Positions 45,401 through 53,486 of a DNA stretch of 64,000 nucleotides are shown one piece after another; positions within the stretch are counted from its first letter, which is position 1, and every line of letters starts with the position of its first letter. The notes under the pieces were generated by a model that was not told the origin of the DNA, searched no databases, and saw only the letters and a program-made list of their open reading frames with translations. Location of the stretch: NCBI GenBank assembly GCA_028283655.1, contig JAPWKE010000003.1, forward strand, positions 2,976,001 through 3,040,000. The letters run 5' to 3'. Source of the stretch: Acidobacteriaceae bacterium (GTDB lineage Bacteria; Acidobacteriota; Terriglobia; Terriglobales; Acidobacteriaceae). The position numbers and the translations under genes were made by a program.

Positions 45401-47237
45401 TGCTCGCCGTAAAGGTGACGCTCGCACCGAACATGCTGGGAGTTCCGCTGGTCGCAACCGTAATCGCCGTCGGGTTCACCGTAAGCACATCACCGGTAAG
45501 CGTGACGATCGCCGGAGTGTTGCCCGCGTCGGAGTTCACCGTAAGCGTTCCGGTAACGGTATCGCCAACCGTGGTCGGAGCAAACTCTACGCCGAGATTG
45601 CATTGAACACCAATAGCGAGCGTGCCAACAGCGCAAGTTGTTGTAGCGGAATCGATTGCCGACTGGTCGAACGCAAAGCCACTCACGTTGAGCGTGGCGT
45701 TACCGTCATTTTCCAGTCCGACGGCTTGAGGAGCGGACGTCTTGCCCACGCGAATCGTGTCATAGATCAGCGGAACCGCCGCTGCGGTAACGCGGCGAAT
45801 ACGGTTATGGAACATATCCGCGATGAAAAGCTGACCGGTCTGATCAATCCACAGCGCATAGGGGCCGTAGAGGCTGGCGACGTTGGCAGCACCACCATCA
45901 CCGCCAAAACTTTCGCTATCCGTGCCCACGATGGTATTGATAAGCCCCGTCGCGACGGAGATTTCGCGTACGCGATTGTTGCCCGAATCGCCGATGTAGA
46001 TATTTCCGGCCGGGTCAAGTGCGACGCCTGCAGGGGCGTTCAGCGCAGCGGCGGGCCCTGAGCCACCATCACCATCGAACGTGCGGTTTCCGTTTCCAGC
46101 CACGGTCGTGATCACGCCGCTGGGATCGATCTTACGGATGCGGTTGTTGGTGAGATCGGCAACATAAAGCGAGCCGTCTGAGCCAAGCGCAATCCCCCAG
46201 GGAGAGGCCAGTTGAGCAGCAGTAGCCTTTCCGCCGTCGCCAGAGTAGCCGGACACAGACGTACCGGCAATGGTCGTGATGACACCCGTTCCTGCAGCCA
46301 CCTTGCGCACAACATTGTTGCCGGTATCTGAGATGTAGAGCGAACCGTCGGTGCCCATGGCAAGGCCTTCGGGCAGCGATAGCGTCGCTTTGGTGGCAGC
46401 CGCACCGTCGCCGGAGTAGCCCTGCACACCACAGGTTCCGGCAACCGTTGTGATGATGCCGCTAACGGCATCGACACGGCGAACGCACATATTCACCGAG
46501 TCCTCGAAGAAGATATCGCCAGCGCCGTCGAGCACAATGCCGGAAGGCGAAGAAATGCTGGCAGACGTGGCGAGACCGTTGTCTCCGGAGTAGCCCGGCG
46601 TGCCGTTTCCGGCCACCGTGATAATCATGTTTGTCGTCGCATTCACCTTACGAACGCGGTTGTTATTACTGTCCGAGATGTACAAATTGCCTGCAGCGTC
46701 CGAAACGATGCCCATCGGCAGAAAGATCTGCGCCAGGGTTGCCACCACGTTATCGCCGCGATAAATCCAGTCACCGCTGCCCACCACGGTATCAATCCGG
46801 CCGGGCTTCAATACTGCGAGGCTGCCCGTCGCCATTCCACTGACAAGCGCCTGCCCGAGAACCTGGCCATCAGATGAAAGCACCTCGACCACGCCGACAC
46901 GAAGCCCGGGGTACAGCGGCTTGAACGTAACGTTGGTGGTGCAACTACCGCCCGCAAGATACACGCCAAGCGCACAGCTTCCAGTGCCGGGGACAGCCGT
47001 GAAATCCGAAGTCGTCGCCCCCTGCGTGGAGGCCACAGCACCAGGTCCTATACCCGAAACAGTCAGCGGGATCGTGACCGTCAGCGCAGCTGACGTCGTG
47101 CCGACGGCGGTGGTGGTGGGAAAGGCTGTGGCAGATTGCGCCTGAACGGCGTTCGCTGTGGCGAAGGACAAGCCAAGAAGACATAAAGCCTTCAAGACAT
47201 ACGACTTAGCGGTCAGCTTCCGGGAAGAAAGAGGCAT
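42462..47237 (-). CDS. Giant NHL-propeller and Ig-repeat surface protein (frameshifted)
   Basis: A 1591-codon frame. Signal peptide (YVLKALCLLGLSFATANA), then an N-terminal Ig-like segment, then six NHL repeats, each with GNLYISDSNNNRVRKV-like cores (about residues 165-480). A choice-of-anchor-type domain is followed by about ten tandem bacterial Ig-like repeats of about 95 residues (TGTVTFxDGxTTLGTAxLDxxGxA..). The eleventh is cut by a frameshift near 42490 and completed in the downstream frame. It is probably an extracellular or adhesive protein. Function is not known; the paralogous NHL lipoprotein at 61412 is shorter. Confidence 0.8.
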   Translation of the reverse strand: MPLSSRKLTAKSYVLKALCLLGLSFATANAVQAQSATAFPTTTAVGTTSAALTVTIPLTVSGIGPGAVASTQGATTSDFTAVPGTGSCALGVYLAGGSCTTNVTFKPLYPGLRVGVVEVLSSDGQVLGQALVSGMATGSLAVLKPGRIDTVVGSGDWIYRGDNVVATLAQIFLPMGIVSDAAGNLYISDSNNNRVRKVNATTNMIITVAGNGTPGYSGDNGLATSASISSPSGIVLDGAGDIFFEDSVNMCVRRVDAVSGIITTVAGTCGVQGYSGDGAAATKATLSLPEGLAMGTDGSLYISDTGNNVVRKVAAGTGVITTIAGTSVSGYSGDGGKATAAQLASPWGIALGSDGSLYVADLTNNRIRKIDPSGVITTVAGNGNRTFDGDGGSGPAAALNAPAGVALDPAGNIYIGDSGNNRVREISVATGLINTIVGTDSESFGGDGGAANVASLYGPYALWIDQTGQLFIADMFHNRIRRVTAAAVPLIYDTIRVGKTSAPQAVGLENDGNATLNVSGFAFDQSAIDSATTTCAVGTLAIGVQCNLGVEFAPTTVGDTVTGTLTVNSDAGNTPAIVTLTGDVLTVNPTAITVATSGTPSMFGASVTFTASITTDATTALTGTIDFKDGTTTICQAVTVANNGAACSTSQLALGTHSITAVYSGDNENAAATSPALQQVVKQQATVALTVSPSPGVVTQSVSMSATVTAASGTASGTVTFNSDGSAVGSATLASGIASINISTLTVGTHTITAVYSGDTTNASATSPQVSEVIALASTATTESSDKTELPVGSTVTFGATVTGTATTAPTGTVQFLDGANSIGSGTLSSSKTSFATSALTPGTHSIKASYTGDTNNDVSMSAPISVVVDQIPTATTLVSDSTPANAAAIVTFTATVTATTSATGAGTLTGTVTFMDGGTTLGTAQLDANGKATFQSSTLSVATHSITAKFGGNTNYSASTSTAVSEVVNKTATTTTLSVTSTGLAGKSVALSAQVTSATGIPTGTVTFSDGATTLGTGTVSATGAATFSTTTLGVGNHSITASYGGDTNYNSSISSSSPEVIALATPTLTLSGPTGSVNAGVAATFTSVIASTGVTPTGTITLLDAGASVSTQTVAATNNFSLSTLAVGPHSLTVSYGGDGNNAKAVSNAVAVTITQGSTATSLTTSKTPQTLGSSVTFSAVVTSPSPNITGTVSFYDGGTLLGSPAVDSTTGAASLATSALTFGGHTITAKYSGDSNHTLSSSVALQQQIVQPTTSVITSSLNPAVSGASVTFTAHLSGAISTAPSGAVTFLDGATTLGAGTLDASGTATFTTTALAVGPHSISISYAGDTNYATTTSSVLTQTITNADTQVLLTASANPATYGAPVVLTAAITSNGGLATGKVNFVEGSTILGTAVLDGTGVGTLSISTLAPGTHTISANYLGDGKAAASASTPLTLVVRQATSVTLTSNANPALTLSSITFTATVANAGQDVAAGVVTFTDGSTTLGSATLDGTGNAVLTLPLLAAGSHAVIATYAGNGTNFAATSPTITQVVNLRATSTTLTATTDPNNSQQVTLIAVVRYTGPSVPTGSMTFMNGSNDRGYGDGR

Positions 47238-47574
47238 AAGAGAGGTGTCACCTGGATCGATAGATCATGAAAAGCAAGCTTTGAAACAGCTCTTATACCT
47301 AAGTAATCGTTTTTTCGGGTTACCAAAATTCCCCGTTCCGGGGAGAACCCACCTCGCCAAGTTGCAGATAGACCTGAAAATGGGGGATATGACGCGCTTT
47401 CGATCGTTGCTGCAGAACGGTTACTTCATCGGTAAAACGCGGTCTTTTCGTGCCAAATGTCCAATTTCAGGACACCAAAACGACTAAAAAGCTGCCTTTC
47501 CAGCACGAAAAACCGCCGTTTCCCCTCTGCAATTCTCGGGGGTAACGGCGGTAAAGATTACCTTTTGAAACGAT
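47238..47574. other. Non-coding gap between xylA and the NHL/Ig-repeat gene
   Basis: No convincing gene lies here; a 109-codon plus-strand frame overlaps the NHL/Ig gene start and has no ribosome site. It contains the xylA terminator and presumably the promoter of the NHL gene. Confidence 0.5.
47512..47552 (-). terminator. Terminator of xylA
   Basis: On the minus strand ACCGCCGTT/AACGGCGGT and CCCC/GGGG form a stem followed by TTTTT, about 22 bp beyond the xylA stop. Confidence 0.8.
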
Positions 47575-48906
47575 TTAGAGCTTGTCGGAGTAAATGAGTC
47601 GGGCGAGCAGATTTTCGATCTGCTCCTGCTTGCCGGAGCGAGGCTCAGGCTTCGTTCCGGAGGCCAGCGCCTTTTGCTCCAGCTGCTCGAGGGTGAGCTT
47701 GCCGGAGAAGATCGCCTGCGCGTCTGCCGTTTCCCAGTCTGCGTAACGCTCCTGCAGAAGAGCATCGTAGCGACCGTCTTCGATGATCTTGGCAGCCGTG
47801 AGGAAGGCCCGGGCGCAGAGGTCGGCTCCTCCCACGTGAGCGTGGACCATGTCCTCCGCGGTGAAGCTCTGGCGGCGGACCTTGGCGTCGAAGTTGCAAC
47901 CACCCTTGCCCAGACCACCGGCCTTGATGACCTGGTACATGCTCATGGACATGGTCCAGAGGTCGTTCGGGAACTGGTCGGTGTCCCAGCCGAGGAGCGC
48001 ATCGCCGCGGTTGATGTCGAGCGAGCCAAGGATACCGAAGGCACCGGCGGTGGCGATCTCGTGCTCGAAGCTGTGGCCGGCGAGCGTAGCGTGGTTGGCT
48101 TCGAGGTTTACGCGAACCTCGTTTTCGAGGCCGAAGGTCTTGAGGAAGCCGTAGACCGTGGCGGCGTCGAAGTCGTACTGGTGCGAGGTCGGTTCCTTGG
48201 GCTTGGGCTCGATGAGGATCTGGCCGTCGAAGCCAATCTTGTGTTTGTAGTCGACGACCATGGAGAGGAAGCGGCCCATCTGGTGCAGCTCCTGCTTCAT
48301 GTTGGTGTTGAGCAGGGTCTCGTAGCCTTCGCGACCACCCCAGAGAACGTAGTTGGAGCCGCCGAGGCGCTTGGTGGCGTCGAGGCAGTTCTTGACCGTC
48401 GCCGCAGACCAGGCGAAGACTTCGGGGTCAGGATTGGTCGAAGCACCGGCCATAAAGCGCGGATGGGAGAAGAGATTGGCCGTACCCCAGAGGACCTTCG
48501 TGGAGCATGAGGTCATCTTCTCTTCGAGGTAGTCAATCATGGTGTGGAAGTTCTTCAGCGTACCGGCGAGGGTGTCGGCGGCGGGAGCGATGTCGGCGTC
48601 GTGCCAGCAGAAGAAGGGCAGATCGAGGACGCGGAAGAGGTCAAACGCGGCGTCGGCTTTGACCTTGGCGAGCGCGATGGGATCGCCCGCGGTGTTCCAG
48701 GGGCGGTTGATCGTGGGGCCGCCGAAGGGGTCGGAGCCAACCATGGCGAGGGAGTGCCAGTAAGCGACGGCAAAGCGGAGGTGCTCCTTGAGCGGCTTGC
48801 CGAGGACGACGCGGTCGGCGTCGTACCACTGGTAGGCAAGCGTGTTGTTGCTATCGGGGCCTTCGTACTTGACGGTGGGAAACGGACTGAAGACGGTGTC
48901 GGACAA
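47575..48906 (-). CDS. xylA: Xylose isomerase
   Basis: A 443-residue enzyme that converts D-xylose to D-xylulose in the cytoplasm. Catalytic and metal-site signatures are present: FFCWHDADIAP (His/Asp), LWGGREGYETLLNTNM, GQILIEPKPKEPTSHQYD and HDxxR-type GWDTDQFPND. Length matches the class II family (about 440). It has its own terminator and promoter region. The rest of the xylose genes (xylR, symporter, xylB) lie 4.5-10 kb away on the same strand, separated by the retron, GAF and greB genes. A weak XylR-like half-site (ATTTATTT on the minus strand) is near 48945. Confidence 0.95.
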   Translation of the reverse strand: MSDTVFSPFPTVKYEGPDSNNTLAYQWYDADRVVLGKPLKEHLRFAVAYWHSLAMVGSDPFGGPTINRPWNTAGDPIALAKVKADAAFDLFRVLDLPFFCWHDADIAPAADTLAGTLKNFHTMIDYLEEKMTSCSTKVLWGTANLFSHPRFMAGASTNPDPEVFAWSAATVKNCLDATKRLGGSNYVLWGGREGYETLLNTNMKQELHQMGRFLSMVVDYKHKIGFDGQILIEPKPKEPTSHQYDFDAATVYGFLKTFGLENEVRVNLEANHATLAGHSFEHEIATAGAFGILGSLDINRGDALLGWDTDQFPNDLWTMSMSMYQVIKAGGLGKGGCNFDAKVRRQSFTAEDMVHAHVGGADLCARAFLTAAKIIEDGRYDALLQERYADWETADAQAIFSGKLTLEQLEQKALASGTKPEPRSGKQEQIENLLARLIYSDKL

Positions 48907-49314
48907 GGCGGTTGTTCTCCTATGGTTTCAGGCTTTTTAGTGCCTACGAAATAAATAAGGCTCGGGCGTTTCGGCTTTGACGCGGAGCGTGTGGTTCAGG
49001 CTCACGAAAGCAGCCGGAAAACGGGACGCATTAGATGTACCACGCGAAAGATATCTTCGCCTAGAGGGATTTTGAGGTTGGAGGTTCGCAGGAATCAGTG
49101 TGACGCAATGGATAGTAGCTGGCTGTGACGCGAAGCGCGTTTATCGGTACTAATCCCGTGCTCCCGCTTGAGCGGGTGCTCGATGAGTGCGTTGTTCTGA
49201 CGCGACATTTGGCGATACGATGTCCCCGTGACGACCGCACACAGTGCAGTCGCTCAGGGCCAAAGATTTACCGAGCTGTTGACTGGAAGTGACGGGACGA
49301 AATAGCTTATATCC

Positions 49315-49444
49315 AGCTCCTAGTTTTTACGACAGTTTAGTTCGTTCAGTCTGTCGGTGGCTGGTGTAGAGCCAGCCCGGAATTATTGATTGGTATTCTC
49401 GCCCCTCCCGCTTCGCTCCCGGGGCGCTGCTCACAGTAGGAGCT
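49315..49444 (+). ncRNA. Candidate retron msr-msd RNA
   Basis: About 130 nt directly before the effector gene. AGCTCCTA (49315-49322) and TAGGAGCT (49437-49444) are exactly complementary, as expected for a1/a2. The base after a1 is G (49323), the place of the branching G. Next come two short hairpins: CGACAG/CTGTCG with a 15-base loop, and GGCTGG/CCAGCC. An msd-like hairpin with arms CGCCCC (49400-49405) and GGGGCG (49421-49426) completes it. A TTGACT -35 candidate lies at 49279. The predicted reverse-transcribed part is short (about 60 nt). Confidence is moderate because no homologue could be compared. Confidence 0.5.
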
Positions 49445-50365
49445 ATGAAAACGTGGATCGAGGAGCCGAGGTTGCGCTCGGCGTGCGAACGGATCGTGAA
49501 GTCCTTGAGTCCGGATCACTACCGCTTCAGGCGTATCTCGCCTGTCGTTTTCATTTGCGGTGGGCTCAACAGCAAACCCCGAAACAGGCTTCGCGACTAC
49601 CTCCAGAAACGGAGGCCGGAGTTGCAGATCTTCTACGCCGAACGGGTGTGGGAGCTGATCTCATCTAATCCCGGCCTTGGCGCCCTGAAGATGGAATCCG
49701 ATCTAGCGGCTTTGTCCGACATGGTGGTCATCATCGTCGAGAGCGCTGGCACCTTTGCGGAGCTGGGCGCCTTCTCACATGTCGAAGCTCTCCGCAAGAA
49801 GCTGCTGCCGATCGTGGACATCGAGTACAAGGTTGCAAACTCGTTCATCAACACCGGCCCTATCCGCTGGATCGACCAAGAGTCTGACTTCCGGCCGACG
49901 ATCTGGACGAAGCAGGCCCAGATACTCGAGTGCGCGCCTGAGCTTGAAAGCAAGATCGACACGATCCCCAAGCCGAAGCCGACAAAGGTGTCCGACCTGG
50001 TCAACAGCCGCAAGCACCTCCTGTTCTTCCTCTGTGACCTTGTGGCGGTGATCGCCCCGGCCACGATCGAGGGCATCGACTACTTCATGGGAAAGATTGC
50101 GCCCAGCGCTCCCACAGCCGATCTGGAACTCACGCTGCTCGTTGGGCTCGCGGAGGCGATGGGGCTTCTGCGCAAGGACGCCATAGCAACAGCTGGCGGC
50201 TCCACTACGATCTTCTTTTCGCCGGCCAAGACGGATGCGCTGCAGCACCCGTATCACCGCATCAGGATGGTCAACCTGCCCGAACTGCGAGCCGAATTCA
50301 TCTCGGGTTTGCTCACGATTCCGGAGGCGGTTAAGGCGATGAGGGAGGTGGATTCGAAACGATGA
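49445..50365 (+). CDS. Retron effector of the St85/RcaT type
   Basis: A 306-residue protein. Residues about 1-155 form a nucleoside-deoxyribosyltransferase-like fold, with VVFICGG, FYAERVWELI, LAALSDMVVIIVESAGTFAELGAF and SFINTGPIRWI, as in RcaT of retron Sen2. The C-terminal 150 residues are helical and may bind DNA or the RT-msDNA complex. In this retron type the RT and msDNA hold the effector inactive until phage interference. It overlaps the RT start by 4 bp. A GGAG lies only 2 bases before the ATG, which fits better with an a2 segment than with a normal ribosome site. Confidence 0.85.
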   Translation: MKTWIEEPRLRSACERIVKSLSPDHYRFRRISPVVFICGGLNSKPRNRLRDYLQKRRPELQIFYAERVWELISSNPGLGALKMESDLAALSDMVVIIVESAGTFAELGAFSHVEALRKKLLPIVDIEYKVANSFINTGPIRWIDQESDFRPTIWTKQAQILECAPELESKIDTIPKPKPTKVSDLVNSRKHLLFFLCDLVAVIAPATIEGIDYFMGKIAPSAPTADLELTLLVGLAEAMGLLRKDAIATAGGSTTIFFSPAKTDALQHPYHRIRMVNLPELRAEFISGLLTIPEAVKAMREVDSKR

Positions 50366-51273
50366 TCATTGAGAAGATGTGCAACGAGCTGTCTCTGCCG
50401 CCGGCCTATGTCGCGCGCCTGGTGCGCACTGCCTCCTACCAGTACAAGCAGTACCAGATTCCGAAGAAGACCGGCGGCACTCGCACAATTCTCCATCCAT
50501 CGAAGCGCCTCAAGGCGCTGCAACGGTGGCTGCTGGCAAACGTCATTGCGTCCTGGCCCGTTCATCCTGCTGCCTCGGCGTACCGCAAGGGCGGGACGAT
50601 CCTCGACAATGCCAAGGTGCACGCGAAAAGCAAGTATCTCCTGCGGATGGACCTGCAGGACTTCTTCCCGTCGCTGAAGATGCAGGATTTGCGCGAGTAC
50701 GCCAAGCAGCGATCTGGGCTGTTCACGAATTGGACGAGCGAAGACTTCGAGAGCTTCGGCCGGCTCATCTTCAGAGAAGGGCAACTCACGATCGGCGCGC
50801 CTACCTCGCCCGCCGTTTCGAACGCGCTGTGTTTCGACCTCGACGTTGCCATGAACGCGCTGTGCCAATCCCGCGGTGTTGCGTACACGAGATACGCCGA
50901 CGACTTCTTCTTCTCAAGCACCGAGAAGGGAGTTCTGGCGAAGGTGCAAACCGAGATCGAGGCCCTTGTAGCGGCCTCGGCGCTGCCGAAGGGTCTAAAG
51001 ATCAACAAGACCAAGACCAGGCACAGTTCCAAGCGCAAGGCACGCCGCGTCACTGGTATCGTGCTGGGAAGCGATGATCTGGCGCATGTCAGCCGGCAAA
51101 CAAAGCGGCATGTGCGGTCGCAGGTTCACCATCTCGACACACTCACCCCTAAGCAGCGCGTCAGCCTCGCCGGGATGATCTCCTACATCACGGGATTCGA
51201 GCCTGATTTCATGAACGTGCTGATTACTAAGTATGGGGCCACCCAAGCCATTAAAGCCCGGAATGGCGATTGA
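50362..51273 (+). CDS. Retron reverse transcriptase (St85 type)
   Basis: A 303-residue retron RT that copies the msd region to make msDNA. Conserved parts: palm motif MDLQDFFPSLK (about 96-106), retron NAxxH-like segment DNAKVH (about 82-87), GAPTSP (145-150), the catalytic YADD (178-181) in AYTRYADDFFFSS and the VTG motif (230-232). There is no maturase or integrase domain, and the C-terminus is short. The ATG overlaps the effector stop (ATGA), so they are coupled. Retron rather than group II intron or DGR RT, because of VTG and NAxxH and the adjacent RcaT-like gene. Confidence 0.88.
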   Translation: MIIEKMCNELSLPPAYVARLVRTASYQYKQYQIPKKTGGTRTILHPSKRLKALQRWLLANVIASWPVHPAASAYRKGGTILDNAKVHAKSKYLLRMDLQDFFPSLKMQDLREYAKQRSGLFTNWTSEDFESFGRLIFREGQLTIGAPTSPAVSNALCFDLDVAMNALCQSRGVAYTRYADDFFFSSTEKGVLAKVQTEIEALVAASALPKGLKINKTKTRHSSKRKARRVTGIVLGSDDLAHVSRQTKRHVRSQVHHLDTLTPKQRVSLAGMISYITGFEPDFMNVLITKYGATQAIKARNGD

Positions 51274-51627
51274 TCGGTTCCGACTACGATCTCCCGAACG
51301 GATCGTCCATGTCGGGATGTTGGACGCCACTTGGGAACCCCACTGACCTCGCCGATCGGCTCATTGAAGAGCCTCCGTCCGAATCGCAAGAACGCCCGCT
51401 CATGATTGTTGGATGATGGACTGTTGTGATCTCGATGGGGCAAAGTGGCCAATGCATTCACTAGGTCACATCAGTACCGGTATGTCGGCTTGTCGGAAGC
51501 GATCCATCGGTGACGGCAACGGCGTTTTTCAGGATTAGTCGGTCGTTTGGGCGATATGACGACCTCATCCCCAAGTGCCAAATGAGATGCGATTCGAAGC
51601 GTAACTCGATAGAATCGTGCCATCCCT
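51274..51627. other. Gap between the retron RT and the GAF gene
   Basis: About 350 bp with no supported gene; short frames on both strands have no ribosome site or family match. No terminator was clearly found after the RT. Confidence 0.4.
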
Positions 51628-52374
51628 ATGATGCAGACGCCCGCGCAACTCGAAGCAGCTGGACTCGAAGTCACCGACCTTGCTGACGAATCTCTGTATT
51701 CAACGCGCCCCCTGCATTCCCGCAGTGGAGCGATGCAGATGGAAGGATTGCATCGGCTGGCGGTCGCTTTCGTGGAGAGTCCAGAGACCATTCTCCAAGA
51801 ACTCGTCAATGCAGCGGTTCGCCTCTGCGGTGCCGATAGCGCGGGGATCAGTATTGAGCGTGAAGGCAGGACAGACGAGAATTACTATCACTGGGTCGCG
51901 ACCGCAGGAGAGTACTCCTCCTTCCTGGACGCTTCTCTTCCCCGGACTCCGAGCGCCTGTACCGTGTGTCTCGAACGTGGAACGCCGCAATTATTCCGCG
52001 TAGATCAGCGTTTCTTCGACATTCTGGGCGTTGAAGCCGCGCTGGTGAAAGATGGGATACTGCTCCCTTGGCAGGTCGAGGAGATGCGCGGAACGATCTT
52101 CATCATCTCGCACAGCCGCAATGAAGCTTTTGACAGCGAAGATCTCCACTTGATGCAGATTCTCGCCAAGTTCGCTGCGATGGGCATTCGGCAACAGCGC
52201 CAGCAAGAAAAGCTGCTGAGACAGGCGGCTACCGCCGCTGCGATGGCGATGGCACATGATCTTGCCCACCAAATCAACAACCCCCTCCAGAGCCTTACAA
52301 ACGTTCTTTTCCTCGCCAAGCAGAGCGATGGGGTGGGCGACGAAAAATCGCTCGCAATGAAGTTGCGACGATGA
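51628..52374 (+). CDS. GAF-domain protein with H-box, 3' end frameshifted
   Basis: A 248-residue protein. A GAF sensor domain (about residues 40-195) is followed by a histidine-kinase-type H-box (MAHDLAHQINNPLQSLTNVLF), so it resembles kinase-sensor or phosphotransfer proteins. There is no ATPase domain. The stop at 52374 appears premature: one base over, the frame reads DDDFARLSSLAKTLLALPRKSS to a TGA at 52441, giving a typical GAF/H-box C-terminus. Ligand unknown. It lies between the retron and greB. Confidence 0.7.
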   Translation: MMQTPAQLEAAGLEVTDLADESLYSTRPLHSRSGAMQMEGLHRLAVAFVESPETILQELVNAAVRLCGADSAGISIEREGRTDENYYHWVATAGEYSSFLDASLPRTPSACTVCLERGTPQLFRVDQRFFDILGVEAALVKDGILLPWQVEEMRGTIFIISHSRNEAFDSEDLHLMQILAKFAAMGIRQQRQQEKLLRQAATAAAMAMAHDLAHQINNPLQSLTNVLFLAKQSDGVGDEKSLAMKLRR

Positions 52375-52559
52375 CTTCGCCAGGCTTTCTTCCCTGGCAA
52401 AAACTTTATTGGCGTTGCCAAGGAAATCTTCCGAGCAATGACATCCACTTGTCCGTAAAGCGGTGTCCGTACAAGTGACGGCCTAGCGGCCTTGGCTCGC
52501 TACCGAGAAGTGGGCCTATGGGAAGTCATGGTGAAGCCGACTTTGTACAGACGCACCTT

Positions 52560-52611
52560 GCGGCTGAAGCCGCTTTGATTCGTGGCGGCTTGATGGAAGG
52601 GCTGAAGCCCT
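52560..52611. repeat. REP-like GGCTGAAGCC palindromes
   Basis: Two palindromes, GCGGCTGAAGCCGC (52560-52573) and AGGGCTGAAGCCCT (52598-52611), share the core GGCTGAAGCC; a third copy lies at 55075-55090. The rest of the 52442-52738 gap shows no gene. Confidence 0.6.
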
Positions 52612-52738
52612 GCCCAACCGTTCGTGGATTCTGGAGAGTTGCCCCTCACGGGTAGCGCGCCGCTGTCGCTTGATAGTTGCCAAGAGAGGCCTTCGGAGTG
52701 TCGCATTCAGGCCGGCTGAGCAAGGCACCGATTGTTTT

Positions 52739-53329
52739 CTAGGGCTGCTTCGCAGCAGCGTAAGAGCCGGTTGGCTCACGGAATGGCTGTACGTCGATGC
52801 GCTCGTACCGAATCTCGAGAACCTTCAGACGCTCTTTGCCGCCCGGCGCATCGAGAATGACGCTATCGCCCACAGCCGACCGCATGAGCGCACGGCCTAG
52901 CGGCGATACCCAACTGATATGGTTGCGATCGAGGTCGACCTCGTCTCCGCCGACGATGCTTACCTCTCGTTCTTCTCCCGCAGCATTGGCATAGAGCACG
53001 GTCGCACCGAAGTAAGCCTTCGCTTCCTGAAGCTTCGATCTTGGAGCTTCGGGGTCTACGAGGTCTGCGGCTTCGATTCGCTTGGAGAGGAAACGAATGC
53101 GGCCGTCGATCTGCCTCAGCCGCCGCTTAGCGTATTGGTAGTCGGCGTTCTCACTACGATCGCCGAGACTGGCAGCCCAGGCGACGGCCTCCGTCACGGC
53201 TGGACGATCTTTGGCTAGCAGGAACTGGTGCTCGTCTTTCAGGCGCGCAAGGCCGCCGGGCGTGATGTAGTTTTTGACGGGCACCGCGGGTGCGTCATTT
53301 TGCGGTCGCCTGGTAAAGCCTTTTCGCAT
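52739..53329 (-). CDS. greB: GreA/GreB-family transcription elongation factor
   Basis: A 196-residue factor that stimulates transcript cleavage by stalled RNA polymerase. The N-terminal coiled coil has SLGDRSENADYQYAKRRL and its acidic tip. The C-terminal FKBP-like domain includes VSIVGGDEVDLDRNHISWVSPLGRAL. A basic N-terminus of about 20 residues is not part of the core. Placement between xylR and the GAF gene suggests a later arrival with the retron segment, but codon use is normal. GreB is preferred because of the extended C-terminal segment. Confidence 0.88.
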   Translation of the reverse strand: MRKGFTRRPQNDAPAVPVKNYITPGGLARLKDEHQFLLAKDRPAVTEAVAWAASLGDRSENADYQYAKRRLRQIDGRIRFLSKRIEAADLVDPEAPRSKLQEAKAYFGATVLYANAAGEEREVSIVGGDEVDLDRNHISWVSPLGRALMRSAVGDSVILDAPGGKERLKVLEIRYERIDVQPFREPTGSYAAAKQP

Positions 53330-53486
53330 TCCTTCTTCTCTCCGGGCGCTAGAACAGCAACTCCGCTCAGAGACGGCGGGAGCTTGCCCCTATAAGTAAC
53401 AGTAAACCGCGAGCCCTCTGGATGACTCCAGCCTTCATGTGCGATTGGGCTGGAGTTCGACCGCCGAGCGGCTTCCCTTGTGGGCG

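Noticed and set aside
42500-45600. Periodic repeats considered as a CRISPR array
   Set aside because: The period is about 285 bp and codes for Ig-like repeats; no short conserved repeat with unique spacers.
47158-47487. 109-codon plus-strand frame near the NHL gene start
   Set aside because: Overlaps the real start on the other strand, no ribosome site, no recognisable domain.
51183-51461. 92-codon minus-strand frame overlapping the RT end
   Set aside because: No family match; considered as a transposase remnant but no catalytic residues were seen.
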